From positions 1-7,257 of the forward strand of contig JABHYI010000311.1 of the NCBI GenBank assembly GCA_018656255.1: a stretch of 7,257 bases of DNA. The letters run 5' to 3'. The notes beneath the pieces are model-generated. The model did not search any database, had not been told where the DNA came from, and was given only the letters and a program-made list of their open reading frames with translations. Within the stretch, counting starts at the first letter, position 1. Each line of letters starts with the position of its first letter. Source of the stretch: Bacteroidota bacterium (lineage in GTDB: Bacteria; Bacteroidota; Bacteroidia; Flavobacteriales; Flavobacteriaceae). This document shows, one piece after another, positions 1 through 5,961 of the stretch. Position numbers and translations under genes: made by a program.

Positions 1-336
1 ATATGTTTTCTCTATAAGTGTTTGATACAAATATTGACCTCCTGCTAGCATATAAAATTCATCGTATACTTTATATCGAGCATTTAAATCCATGGTAAAC
101 CACTTTAAACGCTCTTTATTAGGTAATTCATTTACGGTAAATAAAGTAGTGTTTCCAAAACTCCACTTTTGATCAATTTGGTAAAGTAAATCCACGCTAC
201 CTCCAATAGATTCAATTTCAGTGAGGTACACTGGTGCAAATCCTGCTCTAAACCCCTTTGAATCATTGTATTGTTCTTGAGCCTGGATCAATGAAAACCC
301 TGCAAGTAAACAAAATAATAGAAGTATATTTTTCAT
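1..336 (-). CDS. Secreted outer-membrane beta-barrel-like protein, C-terminus outside window
   Basis: This is the first 112 codons of a gene that continues past the left edge of the window. The ATG at 336 is followed by a clear Sec signal peptide: Lys at residue 2, a hydrophobic core at about residues 4-17 (NILLLFCLLAGFSLI) and a likely cleavage site after Ala19 or Gln20. The mature part alternates polar and hydrophobic residues with many aromatics and glycines, for example VDLLYQIDQKWSF at residues 48-60 and ARYKVYDEFYMLAGGQYLY at 87-105. That pattern suggests transmembrane beta-strands of an outer-membrane barrel. I do not recognise a specific family, so no function is assigned. The gene lies 101 bp downstream of another barrel gene on the same strand, but it has its own promoter box, so the two may be transcribed separately. 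Confidence 0.75.
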   Translation of the reverse strand, partial: MKNILLLFCLLAGFSLIQAQEQYNDSKGFRAGFAPVYLTEIESIGGSVDLLYQIDQKWSFGNTTLFTVNELPNKERLKWFTMDLNARYKVYDEFYMLAGGQYLYQTLIEKTY

Positions 337-361
337 GTTCTTTTTATTTATAATTATACCA

Positions 362-369
362 CAAAAATA
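362..369 (-). promoter_or_regulatory. Candidate -7 promoter box for the barrel gene at 336
   Basis: Read on the minus strand, this is TATTTTTG, a full match to the Bacteroidota -7 consensus TAnnTTTG. It ends 25 nt before the ATG at 336, which implies a 5' leader of about 20 nt. No convincing -33 TTG element is seen at the usual spacing, so the call rests on the -7 box and its position. Confidence 0.45.
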
Positions 370-437
370 CACTATTTACAGCAATAAAAAAGTAGATGCT
401 GAGCCTTGCATTTTTTTAAATGTTAAGCAATAAAATC

Positions 438-977
438 TTATAAAAATGAAAAACCTACAGCCAGCGTTACCACAGAATTTTTACCACTGATATCTTTTAA
501 AACATCTGTAAATCCAAAATTATATCTTCCATCAACACGCAAACCAAAAGGAAGGTCATACCCTACTCCTATAATTCCAGAAACATCAGAGCTTTGCGCC
601 TCAACAACTTCAGTATACAACTCCTTAACATTGTCATCAACTAAAATTCCAAACTGAGGCCCAGCCTGAAGATGTAAACCTCCAGCTAGATAATATTTAA
701 AAACCAAAGGAAGGTTTACATAGCTTAATTCAAAATCTGACGCATCAAATGCTGCGCCTTGTTGAGAATACAAAACATCCAATTGTATAGCTGTTTTTTC
801 ACTAAATTTAATACCCGCAAAAGCTCCTGCCTGGAATCCCGTTCTTGATGACGAGCCTTGTTGGGCATCACTTATGGATGCAAAATTAGATCCTAGTTTA
901 ATTCCCAGGTCTAACTCCTGAGAAAATACGGTACTACTAATAAAAAAAGCAGCTGCTATTATTGTTAAATTTTTCAA
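438..977 (-). CDS. Porin-family outer membrane beta-barrel protein
   Basis: This 179-residue protein has a signal peptide (residues 1-20, ending in TVFSQ) and resembles the eight-stranded barrels of the OMP_b-brl_2 type that are common in Bacteroidota. Strand-like blocks include GIKLGSNFASISD (25-37), GFQAGAFAGIKF (47-58), LSYVNLPLVFKYYL (84-97), LHLQAGPQFGILV (101-113) and the C-terminal VVTLAVGFSFL, an aromatic-rich end typical of proteins inserted by the BAM machinery. Length is normal for the family. The start codon is TTG at 977. An in-frame TAA lies seven codons upstream, and no ATG or GTG could replace the TTG without losing the signal peptide, so TTG initiation is well supported. Members are usually annotated only as porin family proteins; ligand and role are unknown. 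It is divergent from the recombinase gene at 1088. Confidence 0.88.
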   Translation of the reverse strand: MKNLTIIAAAFFISSTVFSQELDLGIKLGSNFASISDAQQGSSSRTGFQAGAFAGIKFSEKTAIQLDVLYSQQGAAFDASDFELSYVNLPLVFKYYLAGGLHLQAGPQFGILVDDNVKELYTEVVEAQSSDVSGIIGVGYDLPFGLRVDGRYNFGFTDVLKDISGKNSVVTLAVGFSFL

Positions 978-1003
978 TTGATATATTTTTAATGGTTACA
1001 TAT

Positions 1004-1011
1004 CAAATATA
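1004..1011 (-). promoter_or_regulatory. Candidate -7 promoter box for the porin-family gene
   Basis: The minus strand reads TATATTTG, a full TAnnTTTG match that ends 26 nt before the TTG start at 977. This supports the unusual start codon, because the box and start keep the same spacing as at the other genes here. No clear -33 TTG element is present. Confidence 0.45.
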
Positions 1012-1087
1012 CTTATACTAGGGCTAACACATTTGTTATTCGTATCTTTAATTTGTTTTAAAATTAAAACTTTAGACACCCAACCCC

Positions 1088-1990
1088 ATGAAATGGCAAC
1101 AGGCATTAAAAGACTATCAAAGCTATTTGAGAATAGAAAGAGGACTCTCAGAAAACTCAATAAGCAACTATGGCTTGGATATAAAAAAATTAATAACATG
1201 GCTGGATGATTCTAAAATACACAGCACTCCTATTGCAATTAAGCCTGAAGTAATACAAGAATTTATTTACAGCATCGCTAAAGAGGTAAATCCAAGATCT
1301 CAAAGCAGAATCATCTCTGGTCTTAAAGGTTTTTTTAATTACCTGATTTTTGAAAATTATAGAAAAACAAACCCTTTAGAGCTTATTGAAACACCAAAAA
1401 TTGGCAGAAAACTTCCAGACACCCTCGCCTTAGAAGAAATAGACCAACTCATTAAAGCTATAGACCTTAGTGGTGCTCAAGGAGAACGCAACAGGGCAAT
1501 ACTTGAAACCCTTTACGGCTGCGGCTTAAGAGTAAGTGAATTAACCTCACTTAAAATTTCAGATTTATTCTTTAAAGAAGGTTTTATAAAAATTACAGGT
1601 AAGGGAGACAAACAACGTTTTGTACCTATTGGAGATACTACCATAAAATACATAGAATTATACCGCAAAGAAGTTCGGGTACATCAAAAAATAGCACCTA
1701 AGGCTCAAGACACCTTATTTTTAAATAGAAGAGGAAACCAGCTCACAAGAGCCATGATATTTACAATTATAAAACAATTGGTAGAAAAGACAGGTATTGA
1801 TAAAGTAATAAGCCCACACACATTTAGACACTCATTTGCTACCCATTTACTAGAAAATGGCGCAGATTTAAGAGCAATACAGCAAATGTTAGGGCATCAA
1901 AGCATTACCACCACAGAAATTTACACGCACATAGAAACTTCTTTTTTGCAAGAAACTATTGAAAAATTTCATCCAAGAAAAGATGAGTAA
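1088..1990 (+). CDS. xerD: Tyrosine site-specific recombinase, XerD type
   Basis: Xer recombinases resolve chromosome dimers at the dif site, working with the FtsK translocase at the septum. The 300-residue protein has an N-terminal SAM-like core-binding domain (about 1-95, Phage_int_SAM_1 type) and a C-terminal catalytic domain (about 110-290). All catalytic residues are present: Arg148 (CGLRVSEL), Lys172 (GKGDKQRFVP), His244 and Arg247 (HTFRHSFATHLL), His270 (MLGHQSITTTEIY) and the nucleophile Tyr279. From family knowledge, these positions equal those of E. coli XerD, whereas XerC has its tyrosine at 275; this favours XerD. The ATG at 1088 gives the normal family length. The gene is divergent from the porin-family gene (110-bp gap) and ends 5 bp from the convergent helicase. 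No phage or integron genes are nearby, so it looks like the housekeeping enzyme and not a mobile-element integrase. Confidence 0.93.
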   Translation: MKWQQALKDYQSYLRIERGLSENSISNYGLDIKKLITWLDDSKIHSTPIAIKPEVIQEFIYSIAKEVNPRSQSRIISGLKGFFNYLIFENYRKTNPLELIETPKIGRKLPDTLALEEIDQLIKAIDLSGAQGERNRAILETLYGCGLRVSELTSLKISDLFFKEGFIKITGKGDKQRFVPIGDTTIKYIELYRKEVRVHQKIAPKAQDTLFLNRRGNQLTRAMIFTIIKQLVEKTGIDKVISPHTFRHSFATHLLENGADLRAIQQMLGHQSITTTEIYTHIETSFLQETIEKFHPRKDE

Positions 1991-1995
1991 TATTT

Positions 1996-3555
1996 TTATT
2001 CCTCTGGTGGGGGATGTCCATGGATGCCTTCATAAATAGCATCAAAATTTTCTCTTAGGTGACTGCGAAGTTTTAAACGGTAATCATTTTTAAGCCAACT
2101 TATAAAATTATGCGTGCTTTTACTTATGCATTTTGAATAGCGCTCTATTCTAAAATCTATATCATCACCCAATTTCTTTGCTAAGATTAAAGCATCATAT
2201 ACATCTTCGCTGTTTTGAGAACATATTAAAGCATGTTGAGCAATAGAACGCTCTAATATAACCTTAGAGGAGTGTCCTGCCTTCACAGAGTCTGTATAGG
2301 CTTTTTTAATATCAAAAGTGACGTTCTCAGATTTAGAAAATTCTGCCCTTAACTCTTCTGGCATCTCATAAATAAAGTAGCTTTCCAGCTCCTCATCATC
2401 CATAAGATTATCAAGGTAGTAGTTTGGTGATCTAAAGATGCGTTGCCAATCCAAATCTGCACCCCAAGGTCCAAAACGGTGGAAATTGTTACCCAGATCT
2501 ATAACATCAAAGGTGGATTTGTTTTTCAAAATACGAGAACCACGACCAATCATTTGATAGTACAGGGTCAAAGACTTAGTGGCTCTATTTAAAATAATAG
2601 ACTCTACCGTTGGCTCATCAAAACCTGTGGTTAAAATACTAACCGATGTTAAAATAGCATCTGGCGTTAGGTGAAACCACTCTAGAATTTCTTGTCTTTG
2701 TTTTTTAGTTGCCGTATTATCTAGGTGTCTTACAGGGTATCCTGCATAATTAAAGGCGTCATATACGTGTAAAGAAGTATTGATACCATTGTTAAATATC
2801 AACGTCTTTTTACCCTTAGAATGCTCCTCATAGGCGTGCATGAGTTTACTAAGCATATCATTGGTAGTGTATAAATCTTCAGAAGATTTAACCGTGTAAT
2901 CACCATTGGCGCCAATTTCTAGAGAAGTTAGCCCTACGTTGTAACTATAGGTATTTGCCCTAGATAAAAACTCGTTTTCTATCAAAGCCTCAATGGTTTC
3001 CCCTACAATGAGTTCATTGTAGTTGTCATTCATAGGTAGTTTGATGTTTGAACTTAAAGGTGTTGCCGTTACACCTAGTATAAAAGACTTATCAAAATAG
3101 CCAAACAACTTTGTAAATGAGTTGTAATGCGCCTCATCTATAATTACCAGCCCAATGTTACTGATATCAAATTTTTCGTCTTGAAGTCTATTATTTAGCG
3201 TCTCCACCATGGCAACAAAACAACTATATTGGTCTTGGTCATCAAGGTTTGCAGTACTATTAACTACTTTATTTATAACCCCAAACTCTGTGAGCATTTT
3301 GGAGGTTTGAGATAATAGCTCAATACGGTGTGTCATTATCAGGACACGTTTGTTGTGGTTTTTAAGGTATTGCCTTACAATCTCAGAAAAAATAACTGTT
3401 TTCCCGCCACCAGTTGGTAATTGGTAAAGCAAATGATAATCCTCGGGGGCATCATCAAATGCGGTAAATATTTTATCAATTGCCCCTTTTTGGTAGGAGT
3501 ATAAATCTTTACCAGTTTTTGTTTCGTCTATACTATTAGAAATGTCTATAGCCAC
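1996..3555 (-). CDS. Superfamily 2 DEAH-box helicase (ResIII / Helicase_C type)
   Basis: This 519-residue protein is a probable ATP-dependent nucleic-acid helicase or translocase. The N-terminal ResIII-type domain carries Walker A PTGGGKT (47-53), motif Ia around VLIMTHRIELLSQ (71-83), the Walker B box DEAH (140-143) and motif III GVTATP (161-166). The second RecA-like domain carries TLIFNNGINTS (251-261), motif V TTGFDEP (309-315) and motif VI QMIGRGSR (334-341). The layout resembles the RadD/UvrB/type III restriction helicase group. Residues from about 385 to 519 match no domain I recognise and look largely helical. No restriction or methyltransferase gene is adjacent, so a restriction role is not supported. 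The start is GTG at 3555: an in-frame TAA lies five codons upstream, and the first internal Met (residue 74) is after Walker A. The substrate is unknown. Confidence 0.87.
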   Translation of the reverse strand: MAIDISNSIDETKTGKDLYSYQKGAIDKIFTAFDDAPEDYHLLYQLPTGGGKTVIFSEIVRQYLKNHNKRVLIMTHRIELLSQTSKMLTEFGVINKVVNSTANLDDQDQYSCFVAMVETLNNRLQDEKFDISNIGLVIIDEAHYNSFTKLFGYFDKSFILGVTATPLSSNIKLPMNDNYNELIVGETIEALIENEFLSRANTYSYNVGLTSLEIGANGDYTVKSSEDLYTTNDMLSKLMHAYEEHSKGKKTLIFNNGINTSLHVYDAFNYAGYPVRHLDNTATKKQRQEILEWFHLTPDAILTSVSILTTGFDEPTVESIILNRATKSLTLYYQMIGRGSRILKNKSTFDVIDLGNNFHRFGPWGADLDWQRIFRSPNYYLDNLMDDEELESYFIYEMPEELRAEFSKSENVTFDIKKAYTDSVKAGHSSKVILERSIAQHALICSQNSEDVYDALILAKKLGDDIDFRIERYSKCISKSTHNFISWLKNDYRLKLRSHLRENFDAIYEGIHGHPPPEE

Positions 3556-3579
3556 AATTATGAGAATTTATGCAAGTTG

Positions 3580-3587
3580 CAAAATTA
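3580..3587 (-). promoter_or_regulatory. Candidate -7 promoter box for the DEAH helicase
   Basis: The minus strand reads TAATTTTG, a full TAnnTTTG match ending 24 nt before the GTG start at 3555. The spacing agrees with the other boxes in the window and supports the GTG start. No -33 TTG is seen at the expected distance. Confidence 0.45.
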
Positions 3588-3608
3588 CGTTCTTTTGTGA
3601 CTTCTACC

Positions 3609-3626
3609 ATACTACTTTGATAGTAT
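3609..3626. repeat. Short inverted repeat upstream of the helicase promoter
   Basis: ATACTA (3609-3614) and TAGTAT (3621-3626) are perfect inverted arms around a 6-base centre, CTTTGA. A T-run follows on the plus strand. The element begins 22 bp upstream of the helicase -7 box, near where a -33 element or an operator would lie. The arms are short and AT-rich, so chance is a real possibility. Confidence 0.25.
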
Positions 3627-3745
3627 TTTTCTGAAAAATCATATTTAATCCAAACAATTGCTTTAAAAACAAAGCCTTAAAAGCAAATAAAAAAGATGAA
3701 AATATCTGAAATGAAACTTTTGAGTACACAGGTGGTTTTTAGAGT

Positions 3746-3782
3746 GTGTATTTTTTATATTTGGCTTTTACTAAAAATACAC
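3746..3782. repeat. 10-bp inverted repeat bracketing the yebC promoter box
   Basis: GTGTATTTTT (3746-3755) and AAAAATACAC (3773-3782) are perfect reverse complements separated by 17 bp. The -7 box TATATTTG occupies the first eight bases of that spacer. The left arm lies upstream of the expected transcription start, so the whole repeat would not be in one RNA. A DNA-level role, such as an operator or two opposed promoter-like elements, is more likely than an RNA hairpin. The sequence match is certain; the function is inferred. Confidence 0.45.
3756..3763 (+). promoter_or_regulatory. Candidate -7 promoter box for yebC
   Basis: TATATTTG fully matches the Bacteroidota -7 consensus TAnnTTTG and ends 23 nt before the yebC ATG, giving a predicted leader of under 20 nt. 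It sits inside a 10-bp inverted repeat. No clear -33 TTG element is present. Confidence 0.5.
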
Positions 3783-3786
3783 TACT

Positions 3787-4506
3787 ATGGGAAGAGCTTT
3801 TGAATTCAGAAAAGCAAGGAAAATGAAACGTTGGTCTGCCATGAGTAAGGCATTTACCAGAATAGGTAAAGACATTGTAATGGCGGTCAAAGAAGGCGGC
3901 CCAGATCCAGATTCAAATTCCAGGTTGCGTGCAGTGATTCAAAACGCAAAGTCTTTGAACATGCCCAAAGACAATGTTGAGAGAGCCATCAAACGTGCCA
4001 GTGACAAGAGTCTAGGAGATTATAAAGAAGTATTATTTGAAGGATATGCACAACATGGTATTGCCATATTAATAGAAACAGCTACAGATAACAATACCAG
4101 AACTGTCGCAAATGTGCGCTCTTATTTTAATAAATGTGATGGTAATATGGGTACCTCTGGATCAGTTGTTTTTATGTTTGATCACCTTTGTAACTTTAGG
4201 GTGAATGTAGGAGAATTGGATCTTGAAGAATTAGAGCTAGAACTTATAGATTATGGCGTAGAAGAAATATTTGAAGATGAAGATGGCGTTTTAATTTATG
4301 CTCCTTTTGAAAGTTTCGGAAATATTCAAAGCTACCTTGAGACACATAATATCGAAATTTTGTCTTCCGGTTTTGAACGGATCCCTCAGGTGACTAAATC
4401 TATCACGCCAGAGCAAACGGCAGATGTAGAAAAATTATTAGAAAAGCTAGAAGAAGATGATGATGTACAAAATGTATATCACACCATGGAAGAAACAACA
4501 CCGTAG
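3787..4506 (+). CDS. yebC: YebC/PmpR family (TACO1-like) protein
   Basis: The 239-residue protein spans the whole YebC/Transcrip_reg family. The N-terminal part is the Bacteroidota version (MGRAFEFRKARKMKRWS), which replaces the usual MAGHSKWANIKHRK start. Conserved blocks follow: FTRIGKDIVMAVKEGG (23-38), NMPKDNVERAIKR (58-70), FEGYAQHGIAILIE (84-97), DNNTRTVANVRSYFNK (101-116), GNMGTSGSVVFMF (119-131) and the C-terminal LLEKLEEDDDVQNVYH (217-232). Family members were first described as DNA-binding regulators (PmpR); mitochondrial TACO1 and bacterial homologues have since been linked to translation, especially through proline-rich stretches. Sequence alone cannot say which role applies here. 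The protein is cytoplasmic, with no signal or membrane segment. The gene is apparently monocistronic, divergent from the helicase and convergent with the acyltransferase (26-bp gap). Confidence 0.95.
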   Translation: MGRAFEFRKARKMKRWSAMSKAFTRIGKDIVMAVKEGGPDPDSNSRLRAVIQNAKSLNMPKDNVERAIKRASDKSLGDYKEVLFEGYAQHGIAILIETATDNNTRTVANVRSYFNKCDGNMGTSGSVVFMFDHLCNFRVNVGELDLEELELELIDYGVEEIFEDEDGVLIYAPFESFGNIQSYLETHNIEILSSGFERIPQVTKSITPEQTADVEKLLEKLEEDDDVQNVYHTMEETTP

Positions 4507-4508
4507 AT

Positions 4509-4528
4509 AAAAAACCCTATGGCTAAGG
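4509..4528 (-). terminator. Candidate intrinsic terminator after the acyltransferase
   Basis: On the minus strand, starting four bases after the acyltransferase stop codon, CCTTA and TAGGG form a 5-bp stem (one T-G wobble) around the loop GCCA, followed directly by six T residues. The T-run reaches almost to the yebC stop codon. The stem is short, so stability is modest. In the plus direction the wobble becomes a C-A mismatch and there is no T-run, so it should serve only the minus-strand genes. Confidence 0.4.
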
Positions 4529-4532
4529 ACTT

Positions 4533-5069
4533 CTAACTCCAAGAAGGTACCTTACCCTTAATACCCTTATAAAAAGTTCTTAATTTAAGCTCATCAGCCT
4601 TGATATCTCCAGTAGGGTAAAAAGGCTCACTGATACCCATTACCTTATTTTGATAGTCTAAACGCACAGAGATAATTGGCACATTGGCAGTAAGAGCTAT
4701 GTAATAATAACCCGTTTTCCAGGTGCTAACTTTTTTTCTTGTCCCTTCGGGCGCTATAGCCAACCTAAATTCTTGATGTTCTGAAAACACATTAGCAATA
4801 GCTTGCACTTTGTTCTCTGACCTATCCCTATTTAAAGCAGCGCCACCCATCCATTTAAAATACCATCCCCATAGAGGGTTAAACAACTCTTTTTTACCTA
4901 CAAAATTAATTTGCAGCTTTAAAATACGTCTTACTAGTACAGATAATAAAAAATCCATATTGCTAGTATGAGGAGCAACTATAAGTACAGATTTTTTTAT
5001 GGAGCGGTCAAAGTCTCCATCTATTTTCCAACCAAGAAGCTTAAAGTATATAAATTTTGTTAATCCCAT
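4533..5069 (-). CDS. Lysophospholipid acyltransferase (PlsC-like) family protein
   Basis: This 178-residue protein belongs to the PlsC/LPLAT acyltransferase fold, which transfers an acyl chain to a lyso-lipid or related acceptor. Visible motifs are the catalytic H-x4-D in APHTSNMDF (His34, Asp39), GGAALNRDRS (75-84) as the second block, the acceptor-binding APEGTRKK (106-113; EGTR 108-111) and VPIISV (130-135). It is shorter than typical PlsC (about 240 residues) and has no obvious N-terminal transmembrane anchor. It resembles the compact LPLAT subgroup with a PHTSN.D motif, so the acceptor should not be assumed to be 1-acylglycerol-3-phosphate. The ATG at 5069 is the natural start. The gene follows kdsB on the same strand after 63 bp, suggesting co-transcription and a shared link to envelope lipid synthesis, which is inference. 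Confidence 0.87.
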   Translation of the reverse strand: MGLTKFIYFKLLGWKIDGDFDRSIKKSVLIVAPHTSNMDFLLSVLVRRILKLQINFVGKKELFNPLWGWYFKWMGGAALNRDRSENKVQAIANVFSEHQEFRLAIAPEGTRKKVSTWKTGYYYIALTANVPIISVRLDYQNKVMGISEPFYPTGDIKADELKLRTFYKGIKGKVPSWS

Positions 5070-5092
5070 GCAGTGTTGGTTGGTGTGATTTG

Positions 5093-5100
5093 CTAAATTA
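5093..5100 (-). promoter_or_regulatory. Weak -7-like box upstream of the acyltransferase
   Basis: The minus strand reads TAATTTAG, one mismatch from TAnnTTTG, ending 23 nt before the ATG at 5069, the same distance as the stronger boxes here. It may be an internal promoter between kdsB and the acyltransferase, but the mismatch and AT-rich context make this uncertain. Confidence 0.2.
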
Positions 5101-5132
5101 TGATAGTGCTATTTTTATGGGGTACTACAACT

Positions 5133-5885
5133 CTAGTGTTGTTTGTTTTTTAAAATAGCGTTTGCCTTTACTAAATCTTCGGGGGTGTCAATGCCAACAC
5201 CCTCAATGGCAGTCTCTGCCATTTTAATATTTTTTCCATACTCCAAATACCGTATGCATTCAATTTTTTCTATAGCCTCTAGAGTGCCCATTGGTAGATG
5301 GTAAAAATCTAACAGCGCCTGCTTTGTAAAGGCATAAATTCCTTTATGCTTATAGTAACTTGTTGCTACATCTTTATCACGAGCAAAAGGTATGGGAGCC
5401 CTTGAAAAATACTGAGCAAAATTCTCTTTATTAACGATAACCTTCACGCAATTAGGATTATTAATTTCATCCCAATCTGTAATTTTAACCATCAAAGAGG
5501 CCAAATCTATTTTTGAGGCATCAGCGGCTTTAAAGACATCCAAAAGTGTTACCAATGCTTCTTTGTTTGTAAAAGGCTCATCTCCTTGCACATTTACAAC
5601 AATGTCAATATCCATATTGGCAACAGCCTCTGCTATTCGGTCGCTGCCGCACTGATGGTCTTTTATACTCATAATGGCTTTTCCGCCATGGGCTGTAATT
5701 TCTTTATAAATAATAGCACTATCGGTAACTACAAAAACATCCTCAAACAGGCCCGTAGCTACTGTAGCTTTGTAAGTGCGTAAAATTACAGTTTGGCCCC
5801 CTAAATCTTGCATCAATTTTCCAGGAAATCGAGATGCCTGGTAACGTGCCGGTATCATTGCTATTATTTTCTTACTAGTATTCAA
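5133..5885 (-). CDS. kdsB: 3-deoxy-manno-octulosonate cytidylyltransferase (CMP-KDO synthetase)
   Basis: KdsB activates KDO with CTP to give CMP-KDO, the donor for the inner core of lipopolysaccharide; it acts in the cytoplasm. The 250-residue protein shows the nucleotide-binding signature [13 protein letters not shown] (11-23), [11 protein letters not shown] (77-87), VNVQGDEP (97-104) with the presumed metal-binding Asp102, [12 protein letters not shown] (159-170), HKGIYAF (180-186), [12 protein letters not shown] (206-217) and GIDTPEDL (231-238) with the second metal Asp233. Length is normal. The start is TTG at 5885; an in-frame TAA lies three codons upstream. The only ATG alternative (codon 10, position 5858) would remove most of the first beta-strand, KKIIAMIP, so TTG is preferred. 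The gene lies 76 bp after the RecD-like helicase and is followed by the acyltransferase on the same strand. Confidence 0.94.
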   Translation of the reverse strand: MNTSKKIIAMIPARYQASRFPGKLMQDLGGQTVILRTYKATVATGLFEDVFVVTDSAIIYKEITAHGGKAIMSIKDHQCGSDRIAEAVANMDIDIVVNVQGDEPFTNKEALVTLLDVFKAADASKIDLASLMVKITDWDEINNPNCVKVIVNKENFAQYFSRAPIPFARDKDVATSYYKHKGIYAFTKQALLDFYHLPMGTLEAIEKIECIRYLEYGKNIKMAETAIEGVGIDTPEDLVKANAILKNKQH

Positions 5886-5926
5886 GGTACTTTAGGGTTT
5901 GTTATTATTAAAATTATGTTGTCAAA

Positions 5927-5934
5927 CAAAAATA
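5927..5934 (-). promoter_or_regulatory. Candidate -7 promoter box for kdsB
   Basis: The minus strand reads TATTTTTG, a full TAnnTTTG match, ending 41 nt before the TTG start at 5885. A second, 7-of-8 box (TAATTTTA, 5909-5916) ends 23 nt before the start, the distance seen at the other genes. Either could serve; the presence of a box suggests kdsB need not depend on transcription from the upstream helicase. Confidence 0.35.
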
Positions 5935-5961
5935 CATATTAATGTACATTGATGATAAACA

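Noticed and set aside
391..420. Weak hairpin (ATGC/GCAT with 8-base loop) near T-runs between the two barrel genes, as a terminator.
   Set aside because: Only four good base pairs on the coding (minus) strand and the T-run is several bases away; not strong enough to call.
381..435. 9-bp direct repeat GCAATAAAA at 381-389 and 427-435.
   Set aside because: Short and AT-rich; no further structure or target-site features, so chance is the best explanation.
1043..1050. TATCTTTA as a -7 box for xerD.
   Set aside because: One mismatch and 37 nt from the ATG, unlike the other boxes here; too weak to list as a promoter.
1088..1990. Tyrosine recombinase as a mark of an integrated element.
   Set aside because: Residue positions and length match housekeeping XerD, and there are no att-like repeats, tRNA genes or cargo genes nearby.
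1996..3555. DEAH helicase as part of a restriction or defence system.
   Set aside because: No methyltransferase, nuclease or other defence gene is adjacent; neighbours are housekeeping genes.
3696..3803. Possible 35-codon upstream ORF overlapping the yebC start, with a hydrophobic middle.
   Set aside because: The yebC promoter box lies inside it, so most yebC transcripts would lack its start, and its codons are those of AT-rich intergenic DNA.
5586..5783. Plus-strand ORFs inside kdsB and the RecD-like gene (also 6016-6276 and 6985-7185), and the minus-strand ORF at 996-1199 over xerD.
   Set aside because: They lie opposite well-supported genes and encode no recognisable protein; they are shadows.
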